Part shown: piece after piece, positions 25,954 through 38,071 of the stretch | Numbering within the stretch: the first letter of the stretch is position 1 | Layout: the number at the start of each line of letters is the position of its first letter | DNA from: Mangrovitalea sediminis | Lineage (GTDB): Bacteria > Pseudomonadota > Gammaproteobacteria > Pseudomonadales > Oleiphilaceae | DNA length: 64,000 bases | Assembly (NCBI RefSeq): GCF_002514725.1 | Contig: NZ_NTLB01000001.1 | Coordinates: forward strand, 62,001 to 126,000 | Reading direction: 5' to 3' | The notes under the pieces: model-generated | Seen by the model: only the letters and a program-made list of their open reading frames with translations | Told to the model about the DNA's origin: nothing | Database searches by the model: none | Program-made: the position numbers and the translations under genes

Positions 25954-26928
25954 ATGCATCAGGTCACCATCGTCGGCTTCCCCCAGGCCCTCGCCAGCGC
26001 CATCACGGGCATGCTGGACCTGTTTCGACTGGCCGGCGTCACTTGGGCTCGCATCCATGACCAGCCCCCCTCACCACAATTCGACGTCGCCCTCGCTACC
26101 CTCGATGGCGGCCCCTGCCGCTGCATCAATGGCGTCGAACTCAATGCCCAGGCGGCGCTCAGGGACCGGCAGCACAGCGACCTGGTCGTGGTGCCTACGA
26201 TTGGCGGCCCCATCGATAAGGTGCTGGGCGAAAACAGACCACTGCTTGAATGGCTTCAGGACCAGCACCGGCGTCAGACCGACATCGCCAGCAATTGCAC
26301 CGGCGCCTTCCTGCTGGCCGAAGCCGGTCTGCTCGATCACCGTCAGGCCACAACGCACTGGGGCTTCAGCCGCCAGTTCCGGCAGCGTTACCCGCAGGTC
26401 GACCTGAGACCCGAACGCCTGATTACTGCTGACGGCAACCTTTTCTGCGCCGGCGGTGGCGTCGCCTGGACGGACCTGGGCCTGTATCTGGTGGAGCGCT
26501 ACTGCGGCTCGGATCTGGCACGGGAACTGGCCAAGGCCTTTGTCGTCGATCGCGGCCATACCAGCCAGTGGGCCTACGGCACGCTGCCCACCCTCCGCTA
26601 CCATCAGGACGAGGCCATTCTCGCGATACAGGACTGGCTGGAGACGCATTACGCCGAGCCGGTCGACATCGAGGGGCTGGCGCATCGCATCAACCTGAGT
26701 CCGCGCACCTTCCTGCGACGCTTTACCGCTGCCACCGGTGATCGTCCTTTGACCTACCTCCAACGGCTGCGCCTGGAAAACGCCAAGCGCTATCTGGAGA
26801 CACCTCACCTCACAGTCGAGCAGGTCACCCGCATCGTCGGCTACGAGGATCTCAGTTCCTTCAGCCGCCTGTTCAAGCGTCATACGGGTCTCTCCCCCAG
26901 CGCCTATCGCACACGTTTTTCCCGCTAG
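25954..26928 (+). CDS. GlxA-family AraC-type transcriptional regulator
   Basis: 324 residues. The N-terminal half (about 1-165) is a DJ-1/PfpI-like amidase fold with IASNCTGAFLLAEAG at the nucleophile-elbow position (Cys present). The C-terminal half (about 225-324) is a double AraC helix-turn-helix, with DIEGLAHRINLSPRTFLRRF and VEQVTRIVGYEDLSSFSRLF. Proteins of this type regulate catabolic genes in response to small nitrogen- or acyl-containing compounds. It is divergent from the acyl-CoA dehydrogenase, its probable target. Start ATG 25954 chosen over TTG 25903. Confidence 0.88.
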   Translation: MHQVTIVGFPQALASAITGMLDLFRLAGVTWARIHDQPPSPQFDVALATLDGGPCRCINGVELNAQAALRDRQHSDLVVVPTIGGPIDKVLGENRPLLEWLQDQHRRQTDIASNCTGAFLLAEAGLLDHRQATTHWGFSRQFRQRYPQVDLRPERLITADGNLFCAGGGVAWTDLGLYLVERYCGSDLARELAKAFVVDRGHTSQWAYGTLPTLRYHQDEAILAIQDWLETHYAEPVDIEGLAHRINLSPRTFLRRFTAATGDRPLTYLQRLRLENAKRYLETPHLTVEQVTRIVGYEDLSSFSRLFKRHTGLSPSAYRTRFSR

Positions 26929-26975
26929 ACCGACGTCGCTTTTGACCACGCACAATGGGCCGCAGGTCGCATTCC

Positions 26976-26987
26976 TGACATTTGTCA
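26976..26987. promoter_or_regulatory. Perfect 12-bp palindrome upstream of chemoreceptor
   Basis: TGACATTTGTCA at 26976-26987 is close to a perfect dyad (TGACA-TT-TGTCA) located 60 bp ahead of the chemoreceptor start. Its half-sites are the same as those in the divergent promoter at 25904-25917, suggesting the GlxA-type regulator also controls the chemoreceptor. Confidence 0.4.
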
Positions 26988-27047
26988 CACAACGGTCATA
27001 AGAGCGTCGCACAGTGATGTCTGCACGATGTACCTCTCAGGTGTGTT

Positions 27048-28628
27048 ATGAAAATCCGTACCCAGCTTCGACTGGTCATGGCGTTGACCGTGATCAGCCT
27101 GTTATTGGTCATGGCCCTGTCAGGACAGACCCTGCTCCGCCTTCGCCATGATTATCAACATGACCAGGTGCTACAACGTTCCGAGAAGGCACTCCTGCGC
27201 ATTCTCGCCAGCGCCATGGCGGTATCGCGGGACGACCCGATTCTCTACGACGACACCCGCAAGCATCTCGATGCGACCAAGGCCGTCATCGACCCACTGT
27301 TCGCCGAGCTGAGTACGGACATTCAGAATCCGGCCTCGCGCAAACAGCTCAAAACGGCGCAGGCCAACTGGCAGCAATACTACGCAGGCTGGCTGGGCGC
27401 ACTGAAGATCGCCTCCGACAGCCCTGCCGATGCCATCCAGATCCCCGACGCCCTGTTCAAGGATCAGTTGCAGCCCATGGCGGCCACACTGAATACGCTG
27501 ATCGCCGAGAACCACCAACGCGAAGCCGCCGCCAATCAGCGCATCAGCAGTGCCATGGAGCGTATCGTCTGGACCATCGTCACGCCGCTGGCCTTGGCCG
27601 TATTGATCATCGGCCTGTTCCAGGGCCGGGTCAGCGGACGTCTGCGCCGCAATATCATGTCTGTCTCCGCCGCCGTCGATCGCTTACAGCAGGGCCACCT
27701 CGATACCCGCCTTCCCACGGCAACCGGGGATGAGATCAGTCAGATCTGCGCCCATATCAACGGTTTTGTCGCCCACGTCCACGAACTGATCGATGTCATC
27801 GACCGTTCGGTCACCGACACCGGCGACAGCGCCGGAGACTTGCGCCGTCATGCCGATTCCGTGGGCCAGAACGCCCGGCAGCAGTTCGCCCGTATTCAGT
27901 CGGTTCGTGAATCCATGTCGGATATCGAGTCCCAGGGACACACCCTGGCCGACTTCGCCCATCGCCTGACCGGTCAGGTAGACCAGACCCGTCAGCAGAT
28001 TGGCGAAGGTTCCAACGCCGGTCGCCAGACCGGCACCGTACTGGGACAGGTGGAAGAACGGGTGGATGTCGCGTCGCAGACGCTGGAAGTGCTGGAGTCC
28101 GAGTTGCGCGAGATCGGCCAGGTCCTGGACATGATCCACGGCGTTACCGAACAGACCAACCTGCTTGCCCTGAACGCCTCCATCGAAGCGGCACGGGCCG
28201 GCGAGCACGGCAGGGGGTTTGCGGTGGTGGCCGACGAAGTTCGCCAGCTATCGCGTAAGACCGCAGCCTCGACGCACAATATCCAGGACTTGATCCGCAC
28301 CATCCACGAACACGCCAATGCCGTGCTGTCAGCCATGGCCGAAGCGCGACAAGCGGTTCAGGCAGGCGTCCAGTCCGGCACGACCCTGGAACAGGTCCTG
28401 GCCGACGTCGAAAAGTCGATGGGCGAAACGATCGGCATGGTGCACAACATGGCAGAAACCACCGCACAGCAAGCAAAAGCCGGCGGGGCAGTGCTTAAGG
28501 ACATGAGCGATGTTGAAGCCCTCAGCCAGGCCACCCGCCGCGATATCGAGGCAACCGGCGAAGCTATCGATCAGTTGGGACAGGTGTCGGACCAGCTGAG
28601 TCAGGCGATGGCAGGATTGCGCCACTGA
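27048..28628 (+). CDS. Methyl-accepting chemotaxis protein
   Basis: 526 residues with an N-terminal membrane helix (about 7-28), a periplasmic helical ligand-binding domain of four-helix-bundle type (about 30-170), and a second membrane helix (about 173-195). A HAMP-like linker and a cytoplasmic signalling domain follow, with the highly conserved hairpin tip [20 protein letters not shown] (about residues 368-387). It relays ligand signals to CheA/CheW. Ligand unknown; proximity to the fatty-acid/acyl-CoA genes hints at chemotaxis toward a related compound. Start ATG 27048. Confidence 0.9.
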   Translation: MKIRTQLRLVMALTVISLLLVMALSGQTLLRLRHDYQHDQVLQRSEKALLRILASAMAVSRDDPILYDDTRKHLDATKAVIDPLFAELSTDIQNPASRKQLKTAQANWQQYYAGWLGALKIASDSPADAIQIPDALFKDQLQPMAATLNTLIAENHQREAAANQRISSAMERIVWTIVTPLALAVLIIGLFQGRVSGRLRRNIMSVSAAVDRLQQGHLDTRLPTATGDEISQICAHINGFVAHVHELIDVIDRSVTDTGDSAGDLRRHADSVGQNARQQFARIQSVRESMSDIESQGHTLADFAHRLTGQVDQTRQQIGEGSNAGRQTGTVLGQVEERVDVASQTLEVLESELREIGQVLDMIHGVTEQTNLLALNASIEAARAGEHGRGFAVVADEVRQLSRKTAASTHNIQDLIRTIHEHANAVLSAMAEARQAVQAGVQSGTTLEQVLADVEKSMGETIGMVHNMAETTAQQAKAGGAVLKDMSDVEALSQATRRDIEATGEAIDQLGQVSDQLSQAMAGLRH

Positions 28629-28669
28629 AACGGCTTTTCCAGGCTAAACCGTGCAAAACGGTAGTCCTG

Positions 28670-28826
28670 GTAGGGCGCAATAACCGTAGGGCATTGCGCC
28701 GTATGAGGCTCAAGTTGGTGTAGTGAATTCGCATGGCATATCAACGGCGACGCTACACCCAGCCCCCCCAACTCAGACTTCGCACGCCACCGCTTGGCGC
28801 AATGCCCTACGGTTATTGCGCCCTAC
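28670..28826. repeat. REPIN/MITE-like element with 31-bp perfect inverted termini
   Basis: Bases 28670-28700 and 28796-28826 are exact reverse complements over 31 bp, beginning GTAGGGCGCAATAACC on the left. Each arm itself holds a small dyad, GGCGCAAT and ATTGCGCC separated by 11 bases, the pattern of a REP palindrome, so the whole is an inverted REP doublet. The 95-bp interior shows weaker mirrored similarity (GTGTAG near 28719 and CTACAC near 28753). No open reading frame or transposase is inside. It lies between the chemoreceptor and fadH-like genes and may serve as a terminator for both. Confidence 0.85.
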
Positions 28827-28879
28827 GGGTTGCTCCGACGCCGCTCGGGTAACACCGCGGTCCCGCCTTTCCGGTTTCG

Positions 28880-31872
<2,993 letters not shown>

Positions 31873-31885
31873 CGCGACTTGGCCG

Positions 31886-32119
31886 CTAACCGTCATCGTC
31901 CAATAGCTGAGAGCGATCTTCTTCGAGGATCGCTCTCGCCCTGTCGGCATCCTCATCCAGTACCTGAACCCGCACGCCGCCCAGGGCGTCGGCGTATAGG
32001 GATTGCAGCGTTACCGTGTGCTCATCGGCTATCATCACCTCGAGCCCTTCGGATTCCAGCCTGGCGCGGGCCAGGTGCGCTTCATACAGCTGGGCATACT
32101 GAGCAACAGTGGTCCACAT
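31886..32119 (-). CDS. DUF2007 small protein
   Basis: 77 residues matching the DUF2007 family (PF09413), with the conserved opening [20 protein letters not shown] and [15 protein letters not shown], and [17 protein letters not shown] near the end. The family is described as a putative prokaryotic signal-transducing protein related to PII-like folds; no activity is known. Start ATG 32119 follows AGGAGG. It converges with the crotonase gene and diverges from ppnP. Confidence 0.82.
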   Translation of the reverse strand: MWTTVAQYAQLYEAHLARARLESEGLEVMIADEHTVTLQSLYADALGGVRVQVLDEDADRARAILEEDRSQLLDDDG

Positions 32120-32188
32120 CGAAAAACCTCCTGTTCTGCCGTCGGGCCTTTCCCTTACTATAGCTATCCCTTTTATCAGGAGCCTATC

Positions 32189-32470
32189 ATGTTCAAGGTT
32201 AACGAGTACTTTGACGGTAACGTCGTATCCATCGCCTTCCAGACCGCCACCCTGCCCGCGACGGTCGGCGTCATGAATGTTGGCGACTATGAATTCGGCA
32301 CGTCCCAGAAGGAAACCATTACCGTGGTCAGCGGCGCCCTGACGGTCCAGTTGCCGGATCAGGACGCGTGGCAGACCTTCAGTAGCGGCGACAGCTTCCA
32401 GGTCGATGCCAACCGCAAGTTCAAGCTGCAGGTAAAAGAGCAGACCGCCTATCTCTGCACCTACGAATAG
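32189..32470 (+). CDS. ppnP: Pyrimidine/purine nucleoside phosphorylase
   Basis: 93 residues, the full length of PpnP (formerly UPF0345/DUF1255), a small cupin. Diagnostic sequence: [23 protein letters not shown]-like [16 protein letters not shown], and a tail QTAYLCTYE. PpnP reversibly cleaves many nucleosides with phosphate to give base and ribose-1-phosphate. Start ATG 32189 follows CAGGAG. It appears to be a single-gene unit divergent from DUF2007. Confidence 0.92.
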   Translation: MFKVNEYFDGNVVSIAFQTATLPATVGVMNVGDYEFGTSQKETITVVSGALTVQLPDQDAWQTFSSGDSFQVDANRKFKLQVKEQTAYLCTYE

Positions 32471-32486
32471 ACAACCCGGTCCGGCG

Positions 32487-33020
32487 TCAGCCGCCAGCCT
32501 GCCGATAGAGCAGAAGCAGCAGGACGCCCACCAGAACGACCAGCAGCCAGACCTTCTTCCGATGATGGCGCGGAGGGACTGGCTGCAGTCGTTTCCGCAC
32601 ATGGTTCCGCAGTAATCGCGCATTACGCAGGTTGGCGCGCCAATAGATATCGAACGCGTCACCCAGCAGCGGCACAACGCCGATTACGAATTCCAGCAGA
32701 ATATTCCCCCCCATGCGCAGGAGAACGCCTTTCCCTGCTCTACAACGCACCGCCTCGTAGAGGATGACCATCGACAGAATCATGCCGATCAGGTCCCCCA
32801 GTACGGGCACCAGCCCCACCAGTCCATCGATACCAATACGGATGCCCGTTCCAGGGATGCGGAACCGGCTGTCCAGCAGCCAGGCATAGCGATCGACCCG
32901 GGCCAGCGTTTGTTCCAGGGTCTCTCGCGCCGGTCCATGGGCAAGGCCCCGCGCCGGATCGTTCACGTTCCGGCCACCATGGCGAGGCTTATCCCTGTCT
33001 CTTGCCGGCAATGATCCCAA
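32487..33020 (-). CDS. DUF4112 membrane protein
   Basis: 177 residues. Core sequence LLDSRFRIPGTGIRIGIDGL and LVPVLGDLIGMILSMVILYEA, then NILLEFVIGVVPLLGDAFDIYWRA, identify the DUF4112 family, a small integral membrane protein of unknown function. A third hydrophobic segment closes the C-terminus (VWLLVVLVGVLLLLLY). The start is uncertain: TTG 33020 has no clear ribosome site and GTG 32966 is an equally good or better candidate. Converges with ppnP. Confidence 0.75.
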   Translation of the reverse strand: MGSLPARDRDKPRHGGRNVNDPARGLAHGPARETLEQTLARVDRYAWLLDSRFRIPGTGIRIGIDGLVGLVPVLGDLIGMILSMVILYEAVRCRAGKGVLLRMGGNILLEFVIGVVPLLGDAFDIYWRANLRNARLLRNHVRKRLQPVPPRHHRKKVWLLVVLVGVLLLLLYRQAGG

Positions 33021-33180
33021 GCGGTCAGAATGCCGTATACCGGGATACGATTTATCATGTTCAACGCCACCCCCACATATTGTCCGATGGCGTCAGTCCC
33101 GCTATGCCGATGCGTCATATCGGCCGACAAACGCTGCCGGTCGTTACCCATAGATTCCCCGAAAACAGGAGAGAATGACA

Positions 33181-34287
33181 ATGGCCGAATTGTTCAGCCC
33201 GCTAGAGATTGGCCCGCTTAAACTTCCCAACCGGATCGCAGTTGCGCCGATGTGCCAATACAGTGCCGATGACGGCAGCGCTACCGATTGGCATTTGCAG
33301 CACCTCATGCAACTGGCCTACTCCGGCGCTGGCTTGGTGGTCGTGGAGGCGACCGGCGTCGAACGGCGCGGGCGTATTACCCACGGCTGTCTCGGTCTCT
33401 ACTCCGACGCCAACGAAGCCGCCCTGGACCGGGTGCTTAGCGCCGCGCGCCGTGTGGCGTTACCGGGCACCGCTTTCGGTATTCAGTTGGCCCACGCCGG
33501 GCGCAAAGCGTCGGCGCAGCGCCCATGGGAAGGAGGCCAAGCCCTGACCGGCGAGCAGGATCCCTGGCCAACCGTCGCGCCCTCCGCCCTGCCGTTCGAT
33601 ACCGGCTGGCATACCCCGGAAGCACTCGACGACGCCGGTATGGACCGGGTCGAGGCTGCCTTCGTACAAGCCGCCCAACGCGCCGTACGACTGGGCTTCG
33701 ACCTGCTAGAACTGCACGGCGCTCACGGCTACCTGATCCATGAGTTCCTGTCACCGTTAACCAACCGGCGGACCGATGACTACGGCGGCTCACTGGAAAA
33801 CCGGATGCGCTTCCCACTGCGGATCGCCCGCGCCGTGCGCGCGGCAGTGCCCGAACATGTAGCGCTGGGCGCCCGTATCACCGGAACAGATTGGGTGGAG
33901 GACGGTTTCAGTGTGGAGGACGCCGGACGCTTTGCGTGCGAGCTACGCGATATCGGCCTCGAGTTTGTTGGTGTCTCCAGCGGCGGCGCTGTGCCCCATG
34001 TGCGGATTCCCACGGGACCGAATTATCAGGTGCCGCTCGCGGAGCAGGTTCGCCAACAGAGCGGCATGGTGACCCGGACGGTCGGCATGATCGTCGCACC
34101 GGAACAGGCCGAAGCCATTATTGCCGAGGGTAAGGCCGATCAGGTGGCCTTGGCACGCGCCTTCCTGGACGACCCGCGCTGGGGCTGGCACGCTGCTGAG
34201 GCACTCGGTGTGGAACTGCAGCTACCCCGTCAATATGAGCGGGCGGGCAAGGCACTTTGGACCGGAGCACAGCTGATCCGACACTGA
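33181..34287 (+). CDS. YqjM-like Old Yellow Enzyme reductase
   Basis: About 368 residues of OYE family, YqjM/thermophilic-like class: RIAVAPMCQYSADDG (Cys near the flavin, a hallmark of this class), LAHAGRKAS, ELHGAHGYLIHEFLSPLTN with catalytic-region HxxH-like histidines, and TDDYGGSLENRMRFP. It binds FMN and reduces activated alkenes such as quinones or enones with NAD(P)H. Start ATG 33181 gives better spacing to GGAG at 33168-33171 than ATG 33175. No coupled neighbour; it is followed by a hairpin terminator. Confidence 0.9.
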   Translation: MAELFSPLEIGPLKLPNRIAVAPMCQYSADDGSATDWHLQHLMQLAYSGAGLVVVEATGVERRGRITHGCLGLYSDANEAALDRVLSAARRVALPGTAFGIQLAHAGRKASAQRPWEGGQALTGEQDPWPTVAPSALPFDTGWHTPEALDDAGMDRVEAAFVQAAQRAVRLGFDLLELHGAHGYLIHEFLSPLTNRRTDDYGGSLENRMRFPLRIARAVRAAVPEHVALGARITGTDWVEDGFSVEDAGRFACELRDIGLEFVGVSSGGAVPHVRIPTGPNYQVPLAEQVRQQSGMVTRTVGMIVAPEQAEAIIAEGKADQVALARAFLDDPRWGWHAAEALGVELQLPRQYERAGKALWTGAQLIRH

Positions 34288-34301
34288 CGCTGGCTGCAGG
34301 A

Positions 34302-34325
34302 AACGTGGGTCCGCGGGCCCACGTT
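34302..34325. terminator. Hairpin between OYE gene and small membrane protein
   Basis: AACGTGGG at 34302-34309 and CCCACGTT at 34318-34325 form an 8-bp stem in the gap between convergent genes; the loop itself is GC-rich (TCCGCGGG). It probably terminates transcription from both sides. Confidence 0.55.
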
Positions 34326-34339
34326 ACCACTGTAGGGAG

Positions 34340-34546
34340 CTAGTCCCGATAGAAGAAGGGTACCAGTATCAGGGCGACGCCCATAAGCACGGTGGCCCAG
34401 ACCGACTCGACGAACATGGGGTAGACACAAAGCCCAAGCCCGGCCAGGAACGCCCCCAACCGCTGACGCTTCTTACCGTAAATCAGGTATCCCGCACCGA
34501 CCGATCCGAACACGATGCCCCAGATCAGCGTACTACTGCTGCCCAT
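34340..34546 (-). CDS. Small two-helix membrane protein
   Basis: 68 residues with two hydrophobic stretches (about 6-21 and 31-63, the second possibly two passes) separated by a basic turn GKKRQRLGAF. The sequence MGSSSTLIWGIVFGSVGAGY resembles a small conserved family sometimes annotated as amino acid transport protein, but no function is established. Start ATG 34546 follows AGGGG. It may be monocistronic. Confidence 0.6.
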   Translation of the reverse strand: MGSSSTLIWGIVFGSVGAGYLIYGKKRQRLGAFLAGLGLCVYPMFVESVWATVLMGVALILVPFFYRD

Positions 34547-34725
34547 CGAATAACCCCTTTCTGGTCCTCAACGATTCCCCTGCTCGCCATAGCGGTGGCG
34601 CTCGGCGATTGAATGCGCCGACATTCGGCACCAACCCAGAATAGCCGATTACCTGAAGTCGCTTACCCGGAAAGCCCGCCAACTACACGCACATCAATGT
34701 CGACGGTCATCCTCAAGATGCCCGG

Positions 34726-35388
34726 TCAACGCTTGCGTGCCAGGGTCAATCCATCGCCGATAGGGATCATGCTGAGATCGATGCGGTCGTCACTGTGCAG
34801 AGCACGATTAAAACGGCGCAGCGCTTCGGTGTCCTCGTCGTGAACCGCCGGATCGGCAACCTTGCCATGCCATAGCGTGTTATCGAATGCGACGACCCCG
34901 CCACCTCGCAGCAATTGCAGACACTTTTCGTAATAATCAGCATAGCCGGTCTTGTCCGCATCGATAAACGCAAAGTCGTATTGGCCGCTACTCCCCTGCT
35001 GAATCATGCCGTTCAGCGTCTCGGTCGCTGGCCCCAGGCGCAGATCGATACGTCCACAAACCCCCGCTTCCCGCCAATAGCGGCGGGCAGTCGCGGTCCA
35101 GATTTCACTGACATCGCAGGCAACGATACAGCCATCGCTGGGGAGCGCCAATGCCATGGCCAGAGAGCTGTAGCCGGTAAAGGTTCCCACTTCTATCACC
35201 TTTTTCGCACCCAGCAATCGGACCAGCATCTGCATCAGCTGCCCCTGCTCGGGCGAAATCTGCATATTGGCTTCAGGCAGGCGGGCAGTTTCCTCACGCA
35301 GTTGCGTCAATAGCGGGTTTTCGCGCAGGGACACATTCAGCAGGTAGGCATGCAGCGTTTCGGTCAACGGCGTCGTGCGGTGAGACAT
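34726..35388 (-). CDS. O-methyltransferase family 3 (catechol/caffeoyl-CoA type)
   Basis: 220-residue SAM-dependent methyltransferase. Motif I is VIEVGTFTGYSSLAMALALP, followed by VACDVSE, and the metal-binding/catalytic region FAFIDADKTGYADYYEKCLQ and VAFDNTLWHG provides the Asp/Asn residues used for divalent cation binding. It likely methylates catechol-type hydroxyls. Start ATG 35388 follows GGGAGAAAG. It lies just downstream of the GST gene on the same strand (23-bp gap) and may share a transcript. Confidence 0.88.
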   Translation of the reverse strand: MSHRTTPLTETLHAYLLNVSLRENPLLTQLREETARLPEANMQISPEQGQLMQMLVRLLGAKKVIEVGTFTGYSSLAMALALPSDGCIVACDVSEIWTATARRYWREAGVCGRIDLRLGPATETLNGMIQQGSSGQYDFAFIDADKTGYADYYEKCLQLLRGGGVVAFDNTLWHGKVADPAVHDEDTEALRRFNRALHSDDRIDLSMIPIGDGLTLARKR

Positions 35389-35411
35389 GGGCTTTCTCCC
35401 AAGGGGGGCGC

Positions 35412-36125
35412 TTAGATGTCAAGTTCCGGATAGTGCCGAAAAATTCCCTCTTCATTAAACGCGATGCGGCGCTTTGATGCCAGGTAAGCAGCGATATTCG
35501 GTCTTAAGGCGACCCTGTCGTGCAAGGCCACCACGCCGGGATAGAGACCTTCGTCACGTGCCATGGCGTTAGGAAAGGCATAACGCAGACCGGCTATCAA
35601 CTGGAATATCGAGAGATCCACATAAGAAAGGCTCTCACCCAACAGATAGTGACCGCCCGCCGCCTGCAACACAGACTCGAAATATCCCATGAAGCGGGGC
35701 ATGCGCGCCTCGAGGAAACAGGTCGCGGCTTCCGCGGCAGCCGCCGTCTGGTCCTCGTAATAGAGTTCAGCCGATAGGGGATGATGCACGTTGTGGATTT
35801 CGGCAACGAAGTCGGTCACCGTCAGTTGCAGCTGGTGGGCCCAAAGACGTTCCGTCTCCCCTGTCGGCACCAGATCCAGCGCCGGCCCAAGAAAGAACAG
35901 GATATTGGCCGTCTGCGCGACGATCAGGTCATCCACCCGGAGAAATGGCGGTGCAAAGGGCGGCCGGTCGCCTTGATCCATCAAGGCGACCATCACCTCG
36001 ATACCCTGTGCCGGCCCCGATTCCCGCGCCACGTCGATGTAATCCGCCCCAGCGTCCTCAAGCGCCAGCCTGACGAATTCGCCACGACCCTGGATCGAGG
36101 GCCAGTAAAACAGTTCGTATTGCAT
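35412..36125 (-). CDS. Glutathione S-transferase family protein
   Basis: 237 residues. The N-terminal thioredoxin-like domain begins MQYELFYWPSIQGRGEFVRL, with the Tyr/Ser region expected for glutathione binding, and the C-terminal all-helical domain includes YLLGESLSYVDLSIFQLIAGL. The form resembles sigma/alpha-like GSTs. It likely conjugates glutathione to electrophiles. Start ATG 36125 follows AAGGAGG and is preferred over the upstream ATG 36146. Probable operon with the O-methyltransferase. Confidence 0.85.
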   Translation of the reverse strand: MQYELFYWPSIQGRGEFVRLALEDAGADYIDVARESGPAQGIEVMVALMDQGDRPPFAPPFLRVDDLIVAQTANILFFLGPALDLVPTGETERLWAHQLQLTVTDFVAEIHNVHHPLSAELYYEDQTAAAAEAATCFLEARMPRFMGYFESVLQAAGGHYLLGESLSYVDLSIFQLIAGLRYAFPNAMARDEGLYPGVVALHDRVALRPNIAAYLASKRRIAFNEEGIFRHYPELDI

Positions 36126-36216
36126 GAGAGCCTCCTTGTCCTTCACATCAGCATACTCGGGGGCCGCCTGGGCGGACAGCGATTATGCTGACCAACCTTC
36201 TCACGAAACACGACGA

Positions 36217-36936
36217 TTACAACAGGCTCAGCCCCCCATCACAAGGCAACACCGTGCCCGTGGTAAAGCCATTGCCGACAAGGAACTCGATGGCCTGCGC
36301 AACCTCATCCGGACGCCCGACCCGTCCGACCGGCAGGGCCTCCGCCTGTTGCTGGAAAACCGCTGCCTTGAAGTCGGCCGGAACGGCATTCCACCAGGGC
36401 GTATCGATGACACCGGGAGACACCGCATTGACCCGCACCGGGCCCAATTCCCGGGCCAGAGTGCCAATCATGGACTCCAGCGCGCCATTGATCGCCGCGA
36501 GACCAGACGTTCCGGGATTGGCAATGCGTGCAGAGATAGCGGTCACGAACGTGATACTGCCGCCTTTGCGCAGCCATGGCAGACTCGCCTGGGCCACCTC
36601 CAGCTGTGGCCAGAACTTGGCCTCGAAACCTCGTCGTAGAGCGGCCAGATCCAAGGTCGCGAACTCTCCGGCCCCCTCGCCGCCACTTAATGTCAGCACG
36701 AGATGATCAAAGTTGCCCAGGGTTGTAAAGAAGTCGTCAAGCGCCTCCCGGTCGGTGCCATCCAGCGCAATACCTCCCACCCTGCCCGGCAGCCCCTCAA
36801 TGGCCGACGCCAGCCTATCCGCGTTACGGGCTACCGCAATAACTTCAGCGCCGGCCTTCGCGAAGCGCGCCACCGCGGACAAGCCGACGCCCGAAGAACC
36901 GCCCATTACCACAATTTTCTGCTGTTCCAGTGCCAT
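36217..36936 (-). CDS. SDR-family protein lacking canonical catalytic Tyr/Lys
   Basis: 239 residues. The cofactor loop MGGSSGVGLSAVARF (11-25) and the downstream NAVSPGVIDTPW are typical SDR. However, where the YxxxK catalytic motif should lie the sequence is GLAAINGALES: Leu146 replaces Tyr and Asn150 replaces Lys. The 'GLAAxNxAL' form defines a recurrent SDR subgroup usually beside LysR regulators, so the change is unlikely to be a sequencing artefact. Activity is uncertain. Divergent from the LysR gene at 37028, its probable regulator. Confidence 0.85.
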   Translation of the reverse strand: MALEQQKIVVMGGSSGVGLSAVARFAKAGAEVIAVARNADRLASAIEGLPGRVGGIALDGTDREALDDFFTTLGNFDHLVLTLSGGEGAGEFATLDLAALRRGFEAKFWPQLEVAQASLPWLRKGGSITFVTAISARIANPGTSGLAAINGALESMIGTLARELGPVRVNAVSPGVIDTPWWNAVPADFKAAVFQQQAEALPVGRVGRPDEVAQAIEFLVGNGFTTGTVLPCDGGLSLL

Positions 36937-37027
36937 AGTGTTTCTCCTGAATTGAAAGCCCTCCGAAAGGATTGGGCCTGCGCTCAGGATCGGTGTTAGA
37001 CTGACATCATTCAAATCGTTTAATTTT

Positions 37028-37966
37028 ATGAATAACATCATTGAAAATGATTTAAGGCGCCTGGACCTGAACCTGCTGCTGGCATTCCGTGCGTTGATGC
37101 AGGAGCGCAGCGTGACCTTGGCGGCGGAACGGCTGTTTCTGGGACAACCCGCCATGAGCGGTGCCCTCAAGCGACTTCGGGCAGCCTTTGGCGACGAATT
37201 GTTCGTGCGCACACCTCAAGGGATGGTGCCGACGCCAAGGGCCCAGGAACTCTGGCGGCGCATCGAGCCGTTACTGGCATCGCTGCACCAAGCACTCACC
37301 CAGCCGGCAGGTTTTGTCCCTGCCGAAGCCCAACGGGTCTTCAACATCGGCCTGACAGACTCACTGGGGATGGCATTAATGCCCGAGCTGATGGGCCGGC
37401 TTACCGATAAGGCACCCGGAGTCCAGGTCGTCACCCGGCAGGCCGCGGACTCGGCGGCACCTGACATGCTCGACGCCGGAGAGATCGATCTGGGCGTAGG
37501 CGTCTTCAAGCAATGTGCCCCCTGGCACTGCCTGCGCCCATTGTTTCGCTGGTCCTTTGTCTGTGTTTACGATCCTCAGCAGATATCCCTTGCCGGAGAT
37601 GCCATAACCCTCCAGGAATACCTCGCGCACCGCCATGTGCTGACCTCATTTCACGCCACGCTGACCGGCTATATCGACGAGCTTCTGGCGGAGCAGAACC
37701 TTCAGCGCCGGGTCATCTATGCAGGCCCTAACTTCGCTACCAACCCCTTTATTCTCAAGCGGATTCCCGCCATCACCACCGTGCCGGACTTTACCGCCCG
37801 GCTCTGGCGCGACACGCTCGGCCTCGCCATAAGCCCCATCCCCCTAGCCGTTCCGGATTACGAAGTGTCGCTACTCTGGGCTGCCGCCAACGATCGCGAA
37901 CCGGGACTGCGCTGGCTGATCGGCGAATGTGTCGACGCCTTTGCGACGCCGGCCTTGCCGATCTGA
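37028..37966 (+). CDS. LysR-family regulator (NodD/PcpR-like)
   Basis: 312 residues. N-terminal DNA-binding domain: LRRLDLNLLLAFRALMQERS and LFLGQPAMSGALKRLRAAFG (residues 8-55), the NodD-like subgroup of LysR. The C-terminal domain is a periplasmic-binding-like effector fold. Divergent from the atypical SDR gene across a 91-bp gap with an ATTCA-N15-TGAAT dyad (37009-37033) that overlaps its own start, consistent with autoregulation. Effector unknown. Confidence 0.9.
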   Translation: MNNIIENDLRRLDLNLLLAFRALMQERSVTLAAERLFLGQPAMSGALKRLRAAFGDELFVRTPQGMVPTPRAQELWRRIEPLLASLHQALTQPAGFVPAEAQRVFNIGLTDSLGMALMPELMGRLTDKAPGVQVVTRQAADSAAPDMLDAGEIDLGVGVFKQCAPWHCLRPLFRWSFVCVYDPQQISLAGDAITLQEYLAHRHVLTSFHATLTGYIDELLAEQNLQRRVIYAGPNFATNPFILKRIPAITTVPDFTARLWRDTLGLAISPIPLAVPDYEVSLLWAAANDREPGLRWLIGECVDAFATPALPI

Positions 37967-38071
37967 CGCTACTCATTATCGCGATCAACGCATGGAACCG
38001 CTTTGCTATCGGTTCCCGTAAACTACCGGCCTGGGCCACGACGGGTCATTGCGGATCAAGAGAAGACCCGC

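Noticed and set aside
31909-31937. 10-bp inverted repeat GAGAGCGATC/GATCGCTCTC
   Set aside because: It is inside the DUF2007 coding region with no T-run; the codons are well explained by the protein, so I do not call a terminator.
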